From: Methylocystis sp. H62
Lineage (GTDB): Bacteria > Pseudomonadota > Alphaproteobacteria > Rhizobiales > Beijerinckiaceae
DNA: 64,000 nt
Direction of reading: 5' to 3'
NCBI RefSeq assembly: GCF_015709515.1
Contig: NZ_JADNQZ010000059.1
Coordinates: 62,001-126,000 of the forward strand
How positions within the stretch are numbered: position 1 is the stretch's first letter; the number at the start of each line of letters is the position of its first letter. Under the pieces are notes generated by a model. The model saw nothing but the letters and a program-made list of their open reading frames with translations. It was not told the origin of the DNA and made no database searches. Positions 24,632 to 34,090 of this stretch are shown piece after piece. The position numbers and the translations under genes are program-made.

Positions 24632-25009
24632 TTACTTGAGTTCGACCTTGGCGCCGACCTTTTCGAGGGCGGCCTTGATCTTCTCGGCCTCGTCCTTGTT
24701 CACGCCTTCCTTGACGGGCTTGGGCGCGCCTTCGACCAGGTCCTTGGCTTCCTTCAGGCCGAGGCCGGTGATCGCGCGGACCTCCTTGATGACCTCGATC
24801 TTCTTCTCGCCGGTCGCGGCCAGGATCACGTTGAACTCGGTTTTCTCCTCCACGACCGGCGCAGCGGCGGCGGCGCCCGGAGCGGCGGCGACGGCGACGG
24901 CGGCGGCAGCGGAAACGCCCCACTTCTCCTCGAGGAGCTTCGCGAGTTCAGCCGCCTCGAGGACGGTCAGCGCCGAGAGGTCTTCGACGATCTTTTCAAG
25001 ATTTGCCAT
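24632..25009 (-). CDS. rplL: 50S ribosomal protein L7/L12
   Basis: 125 aa. The N-terminal dimerisation helices (about 1-35, [21 protein letters not shown]) are followed by an alanine-rich hinge (about 36-55) and the conserved C-terminal domain ([20 protein letters not shown]). It forms the L12 stalk with L10 and recruits translation factors. It lies 42 bases after rplJ. Confidence 0.99.
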   Translation of the reverse strand: MANLEKIVEDLSALTVLEAAELAKLLEEKWGVSAAAAVAVAAAPGAAAAAPVVEEKTEFNVILAATGEKKIEVIKEVRAITGLGLKEAKDLVEGAPKPVKEGVNKDEAEKIKAALEKVGAKVELK

Positions 25010-25051
25010 TTGTTGCGTCCTTTGAATTTGGTTTGTCTGGTTGTCGGCCTC

Positions 25052-25567
25052 TTAGGCCGCGTCTCGATTGGCGTAGGCTCCGAAGACGCGCGCGAGCTTG
25101 GCGGCTGGCGCGGTCGAGAGCTGAGCGATCTTGGTCGCGGGCGCCTGGATGAGGCCCACGAGCTTGGCGCGCAGTTCGTCGAGGGACGGCATCGTCGCAA
25201 GCGACTTGACGCTGTCCGGATTCAGAGCAGTCTTGCCCATGGCGCCGCCCAGGATGACAAACTTGTTGTTGTCCTTGGCGAAGGCCACGGCGACTTTCGG
25301 CGCCGCCACCGGATCGTCCGAATAGGCGATCAGGGTCGGCCCCTTGAGCAGGGGCGCGATAGAGGCGACGTCGGCGCCATCGAGAGCGATCTTGGCGAGG
25401 CGGTTCTTCGCGACCTGGACCGTCGCGCCAGCATTGCGGGCCTGCTTGCGCAGGTTTTGCAGCTGGGCCACGGTCAGGCCGGAGTAGTGAGCGACGACGA
25501 CGACGCCGGTCTTCGAAAAGACTTCGCGTAACGCCGCGACCGCTTCCTTTTTCTCCGCTCTGTCCAC
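25052..25567 (-). CDS. rplJ: 50S ribosomal protein L10
   Basis: 171 aa from a GTG at 25567, the family's normal length; the open frame continues upstream for another 114 codons but that part is not L10-like. It starts [16 protein letters not shown] and has the N-terminal rRNA-binding domain and the C-terminal helix that carries L12 dimers. L10 normally represses its own operon by binding the mRNA leader. A purine-rich AGAGAGAG lies just before the start. Confidence 0.97.
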   Translation of the reverse strand: MDRAEKKEAVAALREVFSKTGVVVVAHYSGLTVAQLQNLRKQARNAGATVQVAKNRLAKIALDGADVASIAPLLKGPTLIAYSDDPVAAPKVAVAFAKDNNKFVILGGAMGKTALNPDSVKSLATMPSLDELRAKLVGLIQAPATKIAQLSTAPAAKLARVFGAYANRDAA

Positions 25568-26003
25568 GGTTGCTCTCTCTACTGGCGGGAAATCCCGCCG
25601 GTTGCGACATGCCGCTCGCTTGAGGCGAGCGACGCCGTAGATCCTGTCCCCGTCACGGCGCAACGCCGCGGCGGTTGAAGGGGCGCGAACCAAATTCGAA
25701 GGACGCACGCGGGAAGCCCGTTTGCGGCCTCTAAAATTCCGGTTTCCCCGTCTGTGCAGGCCGCCTTTAAGACGACGGATCGCTCCGCCTTCCCTTTGGC
25801 CGATTGAGCCGCTACAGGGTAAGAACCCCTTGCGTGCGCCGGCAGTCTCGGACAGGACATGGCCGGACGGGACACGAGGGAGAACCCCCGGGTCCGCCGG
25901 CCTATCCACCGCCTTTTCCTAAGCCCTGTATGGACTTGAGTCGAGGCGGAAGCTCAAAACTGAAAACGGGGCCGCAGGTCGATTGGCCAGCCCCGGATCG
26001 TCT
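25568..26003 (-). promoter_or_regulatory. Long untranslated leader of the rplJLrpoBC operon
   Basis: About 440 bases lie between the inferred promoter and rplJ. Several hairpins can form in the transcript, including GGCGGGA-TT-TCCCGCC immediately before the start (25584-25599) and GCTCGCCTCAAGCGAGC further up. By analogy with known L10 leaders this is the likely autoregulatory target; no Rfam match could be tested. Confidence 0.5.
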
Positions 26004-26031
26004 ATTTAAGGGGAGTAGAGGAGTTTGCCAA
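26004..26031 (-). promoter_or_regulatory. Candidate sigma-70 promoter of the rplJ operon
   Basis: On the minus strand TTGGCA and TTAAAT are separated by 16 bases, upstream of the leader and downstream of the preceding gene's stop. It is a consensus match only. Confidence 0.4.
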
Positions 26032-26067
26032 GGGGAAAAACGATGTTTCTCACCCTGTTCAGCGGCG

Positions 26068-26361
26068 TTACCGCCGGCCCGGCGTGAACTCCATCCGAAC
26101 GCGGCCGCCCCGGCTGGCGGAAAGCCGCGCGCCGCCAGAGCGAGACGGCGGGCGAGAGGCGCTGCGGTTCGAAGCTTTCCCGCTGTGGCCGCCTTCGGCG
26201 GCGACGCCGGGATAGGTCGCCCCATGCTGGCCGCGCGTCGGCCCGAAGGAGGCGAGGCAGCGGTTGTAGCCGTCGGCTTCCTTGATCGCTTCGCAATCGT
26301 CGATGCTTCGCGGCGCGGCGAGCGCGGGGCTGGCGAGGAGGAGCGACGCGGCGAAGAACAC
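26068..26361 (-). CDS. Secreted hypothetical protein, 5' end formed by a dispersed repeat
   Basis: 97 aa from a GTG at 26361. It begins with a hydrophobic signal peptide (FFAASLLLASPALAAP), followed by the conserved-looking SIDDCEAIKEADGYNRCLASFGP with two cysteines, and a basic, serine/glycine-rich tail. The frame is open back to 26508, but that upstream part is only translation of a palindromic repeat (26379-26460) and the 3' end of pheT. The native start may have been lost or replaced by the repeat insertion. The function is unknown. Confidence 0.6.
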   Translation of the reverse strand: MFFAASLLLASPALAAPRSIDDCEAIKEADGYNRCLASFGPTRGQHGATYPGVAAEGGHSGKASNRSASRPPSRSGGARLSASRGGRVRMEFTPGRR

Positions 26362-26378
26362 GGCGCCAAAAATGCGCG

Positions 26379-26460
26379 CGTCATTGCGAGGAGCGCAGCG
26401 ACAAAGCAATCCAGGGGCGGCCTCAAAGCGCTGGATTGCTTCGCTTCGCTCGCAATGACG
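26379..26460. repeat. Dispersed inverted-repeat element ('CERSEAIQ' type)
   Basis: Left arm CGTCATTGCGAGGAGCGCAG and right arm ending TTCGCTCGCAATGACG pair across an 80-base element, with AAGCAATCCAG and CTGGATTGCTT as inner arms. Translated, it gives the well-known HCERSEAIQ string found across bacterial genomes. It sits between pheT and the start of the secreted-protein gene. Confidence 0.9.
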
Positions 26461-26483
26461 GCTCGCTGTGAAATAACGGTTAA

Positions 26484-28898
26484 TCATCCTCTCAGCGCCG
26501 CGCCGCATTTTTTTTGCGCCTCCGCCACGATCTTCTGGGCCACCGCCTCGATCTCCGCGTCGGTCAGGGTCTTTTCGCGCGGCTGCAGGGTGACGGCGAG
26601 ACCGATCGATTTTTTGCCCTCGGGGACGCCCTTGCCTTCATAGACGTCGAAGACGGCGACATCGGCGATCAGAGTCCGATCAGCGCCCTGCGCCGCCTTT
26701 GCCAGATCGCCGGCCGCCGCCGTGCGATCGACGATAAAGGCGAAATCGCGCGAAACCGGCTGAAGATCCGAAATATCGAGCTTTGGCTTGATCTTCGTCG
26801 GCTTCGCCTTGGGTGCGGGGAGCGCGTCGAGAATGATCTCGAAAGCCGCCACCGGCCCCTCGACATCCATGATTTTCAACGCGCGCGGGTGCAGTTCGCC
26901 GAAATGGCCGACGATGTTCTTCGGTCCGAATTGCAGCGTCGCCGAGCGGCCGGGGTGAAACCATGGCGGGCCGCCAGGAACCATCTGCAATCCGCCGGTC
27001 GCGACGCCGAGCGCATTCAGCAACGCCATGGCGTCGGTCTTGGCGTCGAAAGCGCCAGCCTCCCGCGCCGGCGCTGACCAGTGTCGCCCGGCTCCGGCGA
27101 GTCCGCGCCGCACGCCCGCCGCCGCGAGGCGCTGGCCGGTCTCGGTGGCGTCGAAAAAGATCTGGCCGACTTCGAACAGGTTCTGATCGCCAAGCCCGCG
27201 CGCGGCGTTGCGGCCGGCGGCCGCGACAAGGCCCGGCAACAGGCTCGGCCGCATGTCGGAAAGATCGGCGGCGATCGGATTGGCGAGCGCCAGCGACGGC
27301 TTGCCGCCGCCAAACGCCTCCGCCTGCTCCTTGGAGACGAAGGACCAGGTCACCGCCTCGACGAGGCCCTGGCCGGCGAGCGCACGGCGCGCGTTGCGGG
27401 CGCGCTTCTGCATCACGGTCAGGACGGGCGGCGCGACGCCCTCGGCGCGCGGCAGCGGCGTCGAGGGCACATTGTCGACGCCGATCATCCGCACGATTTC
27501 CTCGACGATGTCGGCCTTGCTCTCGATGTCCGGACGCCAGCTTGGCGCGGCGACATGGGCGACGTCGGCGCCGGCGCTCTCGACGCTGAAGCCGAGGCGC
27601 TCGAGAATCTTCGCCGCGTCTTCACGCGGCGCGTCGAGGCCCGTGAGCCGCTTGGTTTCGCTCCAGGGGAAATTGATCGCGCGCGAGAGCAGCGGCAGCT
27701 CGCCCGCAAGCGTGAGTTCGGACGGCTCGCCGCCGCAGAATTCCAGCACGAGCTGCGTCGCAAGTTCGATCCCCGGCAGCGCAAAGGCCGGATCGACGCC
27801 GCGCTCAAAACGGTAGCGCGCGTCGGTGACAATGCCGAGCTTGCGGCCGGTGTGCGCGATATTCATCGGGTCCCAGAGCGCGGTTTCGATCAGCACGTCG
27901 GTCGTCGAGTCATCGCAGCCGGAGGCCTCGCCGCCCATCACGCCCGCAAGCGATTCCGGTCCGGCCTCGTCGCAGATGACGACCATGCTCTCGTCGAGTT
28001 CGTATGTCCGCCCGTCGAGCGCGTGCAGGCTCTCGCCTTTTCGCGCAAGGCGCACGACGAGATCGCCCTTCACCTTTTTCGCGTCGAAGACGTGCAGCGG
28101 GCGCGCGCGATCGAAGGTCAGAAAATTGGTGATGTCGACCAGCGCGTTGATCGGGCGAAGGCCGATTTCGCGTAAGCGCGCCTGCAGCCAGGCCGGGCTG
28201 GGTCCGTTTTTGACGCCGCGCACCAGGCGCAGGCCGAAGAAGGGCGCGAGATGCTTGTCTTCCTGCGCGAAGTCGAGCGTCACGCCGACAGGGCAGGGGA
28301 ACTTGCCCTCGACTGGCGCAATGTCTTTGTTCTTGAGGACGCCGAGGCCCGCCGCCGCGAGGTCGCGCGCGATGCCGTAGACGCCGGCGGCGTCGGGGCG
28401 ATTGGGCGTCAGATTGATCTCTATGATCGGATCGTCGAGCCCGGCCCACTGCGCATAGACGGCGCCGACCGGCGCGTCTTCCGGCAGATCGATGATGCCT
28501 TCATGGTCGTTGGAAAGTTCGAGTTCGGCTGCAGAGCACAGCATGCCGAGCGACTCGACGCCGCGGATGACGCCCTTGCCGAGCGTGATCTTCTTTCCGG
28601 GAATGAATGTGCCGGGGGCTGAAAAAACGCTCTTCATGCCGGTGCGGGCGTTGGGCGCGCCGCAGACGACCTGCACCGGCGCGCCGCTCCCCGTGTCGAC
28701 CATACAGACCCGCAAACGATCGGCGTTCGGATGCGGTTTCGCCTCGATCACCCGCGCGATGGTGAAATCTTTCAGCTGCGCGGCGGGGTCGTGCACATGT
28801 TCGACCTCAAGGCCGATGCGCGTCAGCGTCTCGACGATCTCGCTCAGCGAGGCCGACGTGTCGAGATGTTCCTTGAGCCAGGAGAGGGTGAGTTTCAT
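26484..28898 (-). CDS. pheT: Phenylalanyl-tRNA synthetase beta subunit
   Basis: 804 aa, standard bacterial length. Domains in order are the N-terminal tRNA-binding OB fold (about 40-150), B3/B4 editing domain (about 210-380), B5 (about 405-475), the catalytic-like core, and the C-terminal anticodon-binding FDX-ACB domain (about 710-803, [15 protein letters not shown]). With PheS it charges tRNA-Phe as an alpha2-beta2 tetramer. It lies 193 bases downstream of pheS, with repeats between. Confidence 0.98.
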   Translation of the reverse strand: MKLTLSWLKEHLDTSASLSEIVETLTRIGLEVEHVHDPAAQLKDFTIARVIEAKPHPNADRLRVCMVDTGSGAPVQVVCGAPNARTGMKSVFSAPGTFIPGKKITLGKGVIRGVESLGMLCSAAELELSNDHEGIIDLPEDAPVGAVYAQWAGLDDPIIEINLTPNRPDAAGVYGIARDLAAAGLGVLKNKDIAPVEGKFPCPVGVTLDFAQEDKHLAPFFGLRLVRGVKNGPSPAWLQARLREIGLRPINALVDITNFLTFDRARPLHVFDAKKVKGDLVVRLARKGESLHALDGRTYELDESMVVICDEAGPESLAGVMGGEASGCDDSTTDVLIETALWDPMNIAHTGRKLGIVTDARYRFERGVDPAFALPGIELATQLVLEFCGGEPSELTLAGELPLLSRAINFPWSETKRLTGLDAPREDAAKILERLGFSVESAGADVAHVAAPSWRPDIESKADIVEEIVRMIGVDNVPSTPLPRAEGVAPPVLTVMQKRARNARRALAGQGLVEAVTWSFVSKEQAEAFGGGKPSLALANPIAADLSDMRPSLLPGLVAAAGRNAARGLGDQNLFEVGQIFFDATETGQRLAAAGVRRGLAGAGRHWSAPAREAGAFDAKTDAMALLNALGVATGGLQMVPGGPPWFHPGRSATLQFGPKNIVGHFGELHPRALKIMDVEGPVAAFEIILDALPAPKAKPTKIKPKLDISDLQPVSRDFAFIVDRTAAAGDLAKAAQGADRTLIADVAVFDVYEGKGVPEGKKSIGLAVTLQPREKTLTDAEIEAVAQKIVAEAQKKCGAALRG

Positions 28899-28941
28899 TT
28901 GTTGAGAACTTTGAAGTTGTCGAGCGCCGGCGCCAAGGGCT

Positions 28942-29080
28942 CGTCATGCCCGCGCTTGTCGCGGGCATCCACGCCGTGAGGCTGCGGAATAATGAAAGTG
29001 AGCGGCGCCATTCTGGTTTCGTGTCTCTATTACTGTTCGGCGTTACGTGGATGGCCGGGACAAGTCCGGCCATGACGCGG
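28942..29080. repeat. Two 'MAGLVPAIH'-type palindromic elements between pheS and pheT
   Basis: Copies at 28942-28973 (ATGCCCGCGCTTGTCGCGGGCAT core) and 29046-29080 (ATGGCCGGGACAAGTCCGGCCAT core) lie in opposite orientation. Both fit the common alphaproteobacterial element that reads GLVPAIHV when translated. They add hairpins inside the pheST transcript. Confidence 0.8.
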
Positions 29081-29091
29081 AGGGATTGTCG

Positions 29092-30171
29092 TTAGCTGCT
29101 CAACCCGCCGGCGAGCGTCGGGAAGTCGAGCGGCCTGAAACCATAATGCTCCAGCCAGCGCGTGTCCGCGTCGAAGAAGGCGCGCAGATCCGACATGCCA
29201 TATTTCAGCATGGCCAGCCGGTCGACGCCGACGCCGAAGGCGAAGCCCTGATAACGGTCCGGATCGATGCCGCAGTTTCTCAGCACGTTTGGGTGCACCA
29301 TGCCGCAGCCCAGGATCTCCATCCAGTCCTCGCCCTCGCCGAAGCGGATTTCGCCGCCCTGGCGCCGGCACTGAACATCGACCTCCATCGAGGGTTCGGT
29401 GAAGGGGAAGAAGGAGGGTCGAAAGCGCAGCTTGACGCCCTTCACTTCGAAGAAGCTCCTTAAAAATTCTTCGAGCGTCCATTTGAGATGCCCAAGATGC
29501 GTCGTCTCATCGATGACGAGTCCTTCGATCTGATGGAACATCGGCGTATGCGTCTGGTCGAAGTCGCAGCGATAGACCCGGCCAGGGCAGATGACTCGGA
29601 TCGGCGGCGTCTGCGACAGCATGGTGCGCACCTGGACCGGGCTCGTATGGGTCCGCAGCAGCCGTTTCTCTCCTGACTCGGCGGTCAGAAAGAACGTGTC
29701 CTGCATCTCCCGCGCCGGATGCCCCTCGGGGAAGTTGAGCCTGGTGAAATTATAATCGTCGCTCTCGATGTCCGGCCCCTCGGCGACAGCGAAGCCCATG
29801 TCGGCGAAGATGATCGAGAGCTCGTCCGTGACCTGGGAAATCGGATGGATGCGACCGCGCTCCAGCGCACCCGCCGGCGCAGGCAGCGTCATATCGAGCG
29901 TCTCGGCCGTAAGGCGCGCCGCCAAAGCCGCTTCCGCAAGCTGTTCGCGTCGCGCGGCGATCGCCCCGGCCGCCTTGTCTTTCAGCGCGTTGATCTTCGC
30001 GCCCTCGGTCTTGCGCTCCTCGGGCGACATTTTTCCGAGCGTTGCGAGCAGCGCCGAAATCGCGCCCTTCTTGCCGAGCGAGGCGAGGCGCACGGCTTCA
30101 AGCGCCGCCTCGTCGGCGGCCTCGTCGATCTGGCGCAGCGTGTCATCTTCGAGTTTGGCGAGGTCGGTCAT
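29092..30171 (-). CDS. pheS: Phenylalanyl-tRNA synthetase alpha subunit
   Basis: 359 aa. An N-terminal coiled-coil tRNA-binding region (about 1-85) is followed by the class II catalytic core with motif 2 ([20 protein letters not shown]) and motif 3 ([14 protein letters not shown]). [15 protein letters not shown] is the PheS signature. It forms the first gene of the pheST pair. A paired repeat region lies upstream. Confidence 0.98.
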   Translation of the reverse strand: MTDLAKLEDDTLRQIDEAADEAALEAVRLASLGKKGAISALLATLGKMSPEERKTEGAKINALKDKAAGAIAARREQLAEAALAARLTAETLDMTLPAPAGALERGRIHPISQVTDELSIIFADMGFAVAEGPDIESDDYNFTRLNFPEGHPAREMQDTFFLTAESGEKRLLRTHTSPVQVRTMLSQTPPIRVICPGRVYRCDFDQTHTPMFHQIEGLVIDETTHLGHLKWTLEEFLRSFFEVKGVKLRFRPSFFPFTEPSMEVDVQCRRQGGEIRFGEGEDWMEILGCGMVHPNVLRNCGIDPDRYQGFAFGVGVDRLAMLKYGMSDLRAFFDADTRWLEHYGFRPLDFPTLAGGLSS

Positions 30172-30194
30172 ATTGGTTTCTAATGTGGACGTTT

Positions 30195-30310
30195 CCTCGT
30201 CCTTCGAGACGCCCGCTCCGCGGGCTCCTCAGGATGAGGGAAACGTAAAGCGCGCCGCTTGCGCCCTCATGCTGAGGAGGCTCCGAAGGAGCCGTCTCGA
30301 AGCATGCGGG
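30195..30310. repeat. Pair of 'TCCTTCGAGACG'-type palindromic repeats
   Basis: Elements at 30195-30240 (CCTCGTCCTTCGAGACG ... CCTCAGGATGAGGG) and 30264-30310 (CCCTCATGCTGAGGA ... CGTCTCGAAGCATG) are divergent copies in opposite orientation. They fill most of the 281-base gap upstream of pheS; the remainder holds no gene. The same family occurs at 57460-57622. Confidence 0.88.
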
Positions 30311-30452
30311 CGAAGGTCAGCCGCCCTTTTCGGGAAATCTTGCGCCGCGTTCTGCCACGCGGGGGGCGTTCTGTCGAGAACGCCAGATCACGCAGCATTT
30401 GGGCGCGCGCGCTTTGCGCGAAAAACCGGGTCCCACTTTTTCGCAGCGCGCT

Positions 30453-31445
30453 CTACGGCGCGGCGCGCGGCCGATGCGTAAAAATCTGCGCCAGCGCCGA
30501 AGAGACGACGCGCGAATCGACGTCGTCGGCGCGGCTCGTCAGCACGATCGGGACGCGGGCGCCGAGGACCAGCCCCGCCGTGTCGGCGCCGCCCAGGAAC
30601 ACGAGCTGCTTCGCCAAAATATTGCCCGCCTCGAGATCGGGCGCGACCAGAATGTCCGCGTCGCCGGCGACCTCGGACTCAATGTGCTTGGCGTCGGCCG
30701 CTTCGCGCGAGATGGCGTTGTCGAAGGCCAGCGGTCCGTCAAGCGCGGCGCCGGCGATCTGGCCGCGGTCGGCCATCTTGCAGAGCGCCGCCGCCTCGAT
30801 GGTCGACGGGATTTTCCCCTCGACGGTCTCCACCGCAGAAAGCAGCGCCACTTTGGGACGCTCGATGCCGATCGCATGCGCGAGATCGACGGCGTTGCGC
30901 ACGATGTCGCGCTTGGTGTCGAGCGTCGGCGCAATGTTGATCGCGGCGTCGGTGACGAGCAGCAACTTATGATAATACGGCGCGTCGATCACAAAGACAT
31001 GGCTGATCCGCCGGTCCGTGCGCAGCCCGGCGCCGTCGCGTATGACCGCGGTCATCAGTTCGTCCGTATGCAGCGCGCCTTTCATCAGCGCGTGCAGCCG
31101 GCCGCGGCGCACGAGCTCCACCGCCTGATCGGCGGCGGCGTGGCTGTGTGGCGCGTCGACGATCTCGACGCCTTCGAGCGAAACCCCGCTCGCGCGCGCG
31201 GCCGCCTCGATCTTCGCCCGCGGTCCGATAAGAGTCGGGACGATCAGCCCTTTGTCGCGCGCGGCGATCGCGCCTTCGACCGAGCGCGCGTCACAAGGAT
31301 GGATGACGCCCATGCGGATGGGCGGCAGCGCCTGCGCCCGCCGCACGAGGGCGTCGAGCAAGGCGCCGCGCGCGCGGGCTTGCGCCACCATAGACCAGGG
31401 CGGGCGCGACGTCGCCGTCGGCTCACAGCCAGCGCTCTGGCTCAT
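30453..31445 (-). CDS. Phosphate acetyl/butyryltransferase domain protein
   Basis: 330 aa. Residues about 40-325 match the PTA_PTB fold (AALCKMADRGQIAGAALDGPLAFDNA, then GNILAKQLVFLGGADTAGLVLGA). Enzymes of this type interconvert acyl-CoA and acyl phosphate. Its length and the absence of the extra N-terminal domain resemble the C-terminal half of the bifunctional enoyl-CoA hydratase/phosphate acetyltransferase. No acetate or butyrate kinase gene is adjacent. It lies 15 bases beyond the preceding minus-strand gene. Confidence 0.87.
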   Translation of the reverse strand: MSQSAGCEPTATSRPPWSMVAQARARGALLDALVRRAQALPPIRMGVIHPCDARSVEGAIAARDKGLIVPTLIGPRAKIEAAARASGVSLEGVEIVDAPHSHAAADQAVELVRRGRLHALMKGALHTDELMTAVIRDGAGLRTDRRISHVFVIDAPYYHKLLLVTDAAINIAPTLDTKRDIVRNAVDLAHAIGIERPKVALLSAVETVEGKIPSTIEAAALCKMADRGQIAGAALDGPLAFDNAISREAADAKHIESEVAGDADILVAPDLEAGNILAKQLVFLGGADTAGLVLGARVPIVLTSRADDVDSRVVSSALAQIFTHRPRAAP

Positions 31446-31460
31446 ACGGGCCTCCTTGGT

Positions 31461-31982
31461 TCAATTCAGCGGATCGCGGGCGATGCGATCGACGAAGAAT
31501 TTCGTCGCGCGCGCCCAGGATTGATCATTGTCGCCGCGAAAATCGAACCCCTGATGATAGATCAGTTCGCTCGTCGAGACGCGCGCGATTGAAACGCCCA
31601 TGCTGAGAATCAGCGTGCTGACCTTATTGACGACGCCCGTCAGAACGAGATCGGCGCCGGCCTTGCGCGCAAGCGTCAACTCGCAGCCGTTGCAGGTGCG
31701 AATGTAGGTCTGTTTCAAGATCGCGTCGAGATCCGCGGCGATGGGAGCCCGGTCGACGACGTCATAGACGCCCCGCGCGGCGAGTCCCGCGCCGATGTCG
31801 TCACGCGCCCGCGCCAGTCGCTTTGCATGTTCGGCGCTTTGGTCGACAGGCTCGTTTGACGTGTCGACCAGCTCGAAATCGAGAACGAGCAAGCGTTTGC
31901 GTGGCTCTTCGGCCAGCGCCGACGCGGCTTGCTGCAGGGGCAGGAGCAGGGCGAGTCCGAGCAGGGCGCGGCGGTCGATCAT
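31461..31982 (-). CDS. Periplasmic DUF2380/DUF3280-like protein
   Basis: 173 aa. A signal peptide (about 1-24) is followed by a compact domain starting LLVLDFELVDTSNEP, with ARKAGADLVLTGVVNKVSTLILS and a cysteine pair in RTCNGCEL. The overall pattern recalls the DUF2380/DUF3280 secreted proteins; the family number is from memory and could be wrong. The start overlaps the end of the upstream metalloprotein gene by four bases, so the two are coupled. The function is unknown. Confidence 0.65.
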   Translation of the reverse strand: MIDRRALLGLALLLPLQQAASALAEEPRKRLLVLDFELVDTSNEPVDQSAEHAKRLARARDDIGAGLAARGVYDVVDRAPIAADLDAILKQTYIRTCNGCELTLARKAGADLVLTGVVNKVSTLILSMGVSIARVSTSELIYHQGFDFRGDNDQSWARATKFFVDRIARDPLN

Positions 31983-32755
31983 CGCGCCTTGGCTCCGTAT
32001 TTATGGAGATGCGCGCCATGGGCGGAGAGCCAGGCTTCGGCGTGATCCGTGTCGGCGCAGAGCCGCCGCGTCAGCGTCCAAAATCGCGACGAATGGTCGA
32101 GATGCACGAGATGCGCGACCTCATGGGCGGCGAGGTAATCGAGGACGAACGGCGGCGCCATGATCAGCCGCCAGGAAAAATTCAGCGAGCCGGAGGCCGA
32201 ACATGATCCCCATCGGCTGATCGGATCGCGCAGGCTTACGCCGCGGGGCGGCAGACTGAGTGCGCCGGTATGGCGGGCGACCGCCTCTTCAAGGTCGCGT
32301 CGCGCCTCCCGCTTCAGGTGGTCCTGAACGCGGCGGTGCACATGTTCGGTCTGACCCGCGACGCAAAGCGCGAAGGGAGCCTCGGCGTCGTCTCTTGGCT
32401 CGATCCAGGTGACCCCCCGGCGGTCCGGATGATGGGCGATCACATGATCGACGCCGCGAAGAGGCGCGACCGAACCATGCGCGAAGGGGATGGTTGCGGG
32501 AAGCCTGTCGAGACGCGAAGCGATCCAGGCGGCGTGGCGCTGAGCGAAATCTCGCGCATCGCGCAATGACGCCCGCTGCGGCATCGTCAACACCGCATCG
32601 CGTGCGGCGAAGCGCACGCGCAAAGTGAATCGCCGCGCATTCTGTGACCGACGCAAAGCGACGAGAATTGTTTCGCCGGCGTGGACCAATGTGAGAATTG
32701 ACGCGCCGCCAGTCGGCGTCGGTCCTTGGCGCAGGAGTCGAAGCATAACGCTCAT
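31979..32755 (-). CDS. YgjP/SprT-like zinc metallopeptidase domain protein
   Basis: 258 aa. The C-terminal half contains the zinc site HEVAHLVHLDHSSRFW (H211, E212, H215, H221) preceded by RWGSCSASGSLNFSWRL, the DUF45/YgjP signature. The N-terminal half has the beta-rich domain of the same family. Activity of such proteins is poorly established. It probably forms one transcript with the downstream secreted protein and the Pta-like gene. Confidence 0.9.
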   Translation of the reverse strand: MSVMLRLLRQGPTPTGGASILTLVHAGETILVALRRSQNARRFTLRVRFAARDAVLTMPQRASLRDARDFAQRHAAWIASRLDRLPATIPFAHGSVAPLRGVDHVIAHHPDRRGVTWIEPRDDAEAPFALCVAGQTEHVHRRVQDHLKREARRDLEEAVARHTGALSLPPRGVSLRDPISRWGSCSASGSLNFSWRLIMAPPFVLDYLAAHEVAHLVHLDHSSRFWTLTRRLCADTDHAEAWLSAHGAHLHKYGAKAR

Positions 32756-32863
32756 GCTAGCGCAAAGGCCATATGAGTCGCGAGTTCCAAAATTGCGGCT
32801 TGATGAAAATATTTCCCTTGCGTTGCTTTTTTGCGCGCTCTGCGATGCAGGCGACTGTGCGCG

Positions 32864-33511
32864 CTACAGATGGCGTTCAAGCTCACGCGCGGCTTCGGCG
32901 GGGCGCCGCGCCACGTTGAACGGGCTTACAAAGCGGCCGTTCTTGTCCATCAGATAGACGACAGTGGTGTGGTCGACGGAATAGTCCTCGTCTTTGCCGG
33001 GCGCACGCTTAGAGAAGATGCGATATTCCCGCAACACGGGATCGAGCGACGCGCGCGAACCGGTGACGCCGATGATGCGCGGATCGAAATTGGAGAGATA
33101 ATCTTTGAGAGCTTCGGGCGTGTCTCGTTCCGGATCGACGGTGACGAACAGCGCGCCGACTTTCGCGTCCGGCCCCATCGCCCGCAAGATCTCCGACATC
33201 TCGAAGAGCGTGGTGTGACAAATATCGGGACAGTGCGTATAGCCGAAGAAGACGAGGAAGGGGCGTCCGAGGAAATCCTGCTCTGTCACCGGCTGCCCGG
33301 TATGCGCGGTGAGCTGAAAAGGTCCGCCGATGGTTTCCGTCGACGTCGTGGGCTTGCCGCTGGTGAAGTAGACAAAGGCGCCGAAGATGAGCGCGAAGAC
33401 AGCGCCGACGCCGATCAGCAGCGGCCTCGAAATTCCTAGTCCGCTTGTGGACTGTGCGCCCTTTGCGCCGCGCTTGACTCCCTTTGCGCCACCCTTCGAT
33501 CCGTTGGCCAT
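32864..33511 (-). CDS. SCO1/SenC/PrrC copper chaperone
   Basis: 215 aa from the ATG at 33511, which has AGGAAA upstream. A basic lysine-rich N-terminus (about 1-27) precedes one transmembrane anchor (about 30-50), then a thioredoxin-like domain facing the periplasm. Copper ligands are C94 and C98 (THCPDICHT) and H181 (VDHTTVVYL). SCO proteins deliver copper to the CuA centre of cytochrome oxidase or act as redox sensors. An ATG at 33535 would add eight residues. Confidence 0.93.
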   Translation of the reverse strand: MANGSKGGAKGVKRGAKGAQSTSGLGISRPLLIGVGAVFALIFGAFVYFTSGKPTTSTETIGGPFQLTAHTGQPVTEQDFLGRPFLVFFGYTHCPDICHTTLFEMSEILRAMGPDAKVGALFVTVDPERDTPEALKDYLSNFDPRIIGVTGSRASLDPVLREYRIFSKRAPGKDEDYSVDHTTVVYLMDKNGRFVSPFNVARRPAEAARELERHL

Positions 33512-33582
33512 CGTGCGTTTCCTGATTGTTGTCATGGGCGGCGCGCGCCGCAGCCGGTCCGCTGAGCGGACCGCGAATAGGA

Positions 33583-33936
33583 TTAATCCGCGAAAACTAT
33601 ATGGGCGTCATTGCATAAGTCCACGTCGCCTGAATCCTTGGCGTCGTCGAACGCCCAACGCGCCTCAAAGCGGCAACCTCTGGCGCCGGTGATCGGAAAC
33701 CGCGTGCGGCCTCCGGCGGCCAGCGGCTGATCAAGCTTCCCGACGATGGCTTCCGGCGTCGTCTTGTCTTTTGCCGCCATGACGATCTCGAAGCTTTTCA
33801 GCGGCACGGGACGCTGGTTCTCCAGATCGACGGTTTGCGCCAGCTTCGCCGGCGCCGTTCGCGGCTTCGTCGCGCCGACCGCCTGCGCGACGCCGGCGGC
33901 GGCGACGACGCCGATCATCGCCAAGCGTAGCTTCAT
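33583..33936 (-). CDS. Secreted hypothetical protein
   Basis: 117 aa from the ATG at 33936, which has GGGAGAGGG upstream. A signal peptide covers about 1-23 ([11 protein letters not shown]). The mature part has a short conserved-looking core ([14 protein letters not shown], then [11 protein letters not shown] and [10 protein letters not shown]) with two cysteines that may form a disulfide. No family is recognised. It is divergent from the HerA-like ATPase with 154 bases between. Confidence 0.75.
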   Translation of the reverse strand: MKLRLAMIGVVAAAGVAQAVGATKPRTAPAKLAQTVDLENQRPVPLKSFEIVMAAKDKTTPEAIVGKLDQPLAAGGRTRFPITGARGCRFEARWAFDDAKDSGDVDLCNDAHIVFAD

Positions 33937-34090
33937 TGGACCCTCTCCCGGCGGGAACTTATCCCGCCCTTTTGCATTCGCCAAGCGCTGTCGCGCCCAG
34001 ACTGCGCCGAACGGGACGGACATGCGTGTCCCGCGCCGATGGTGTAGCTTCGCGCAATCGCGATTCCCGATCTGTGAAAGCGCTTTAACC

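Noticed and set aside
25568-25909. Upstream extension of rplJ by 114 codons
   Set aside because: L10 has its normal length from GTG 25567, and the extension matches the structured leader rather than protein.
27081-28175. Long plus-strand frame opposite pheT
   Set aside because: Antisense shadow; pheT is complete and unmistakable.
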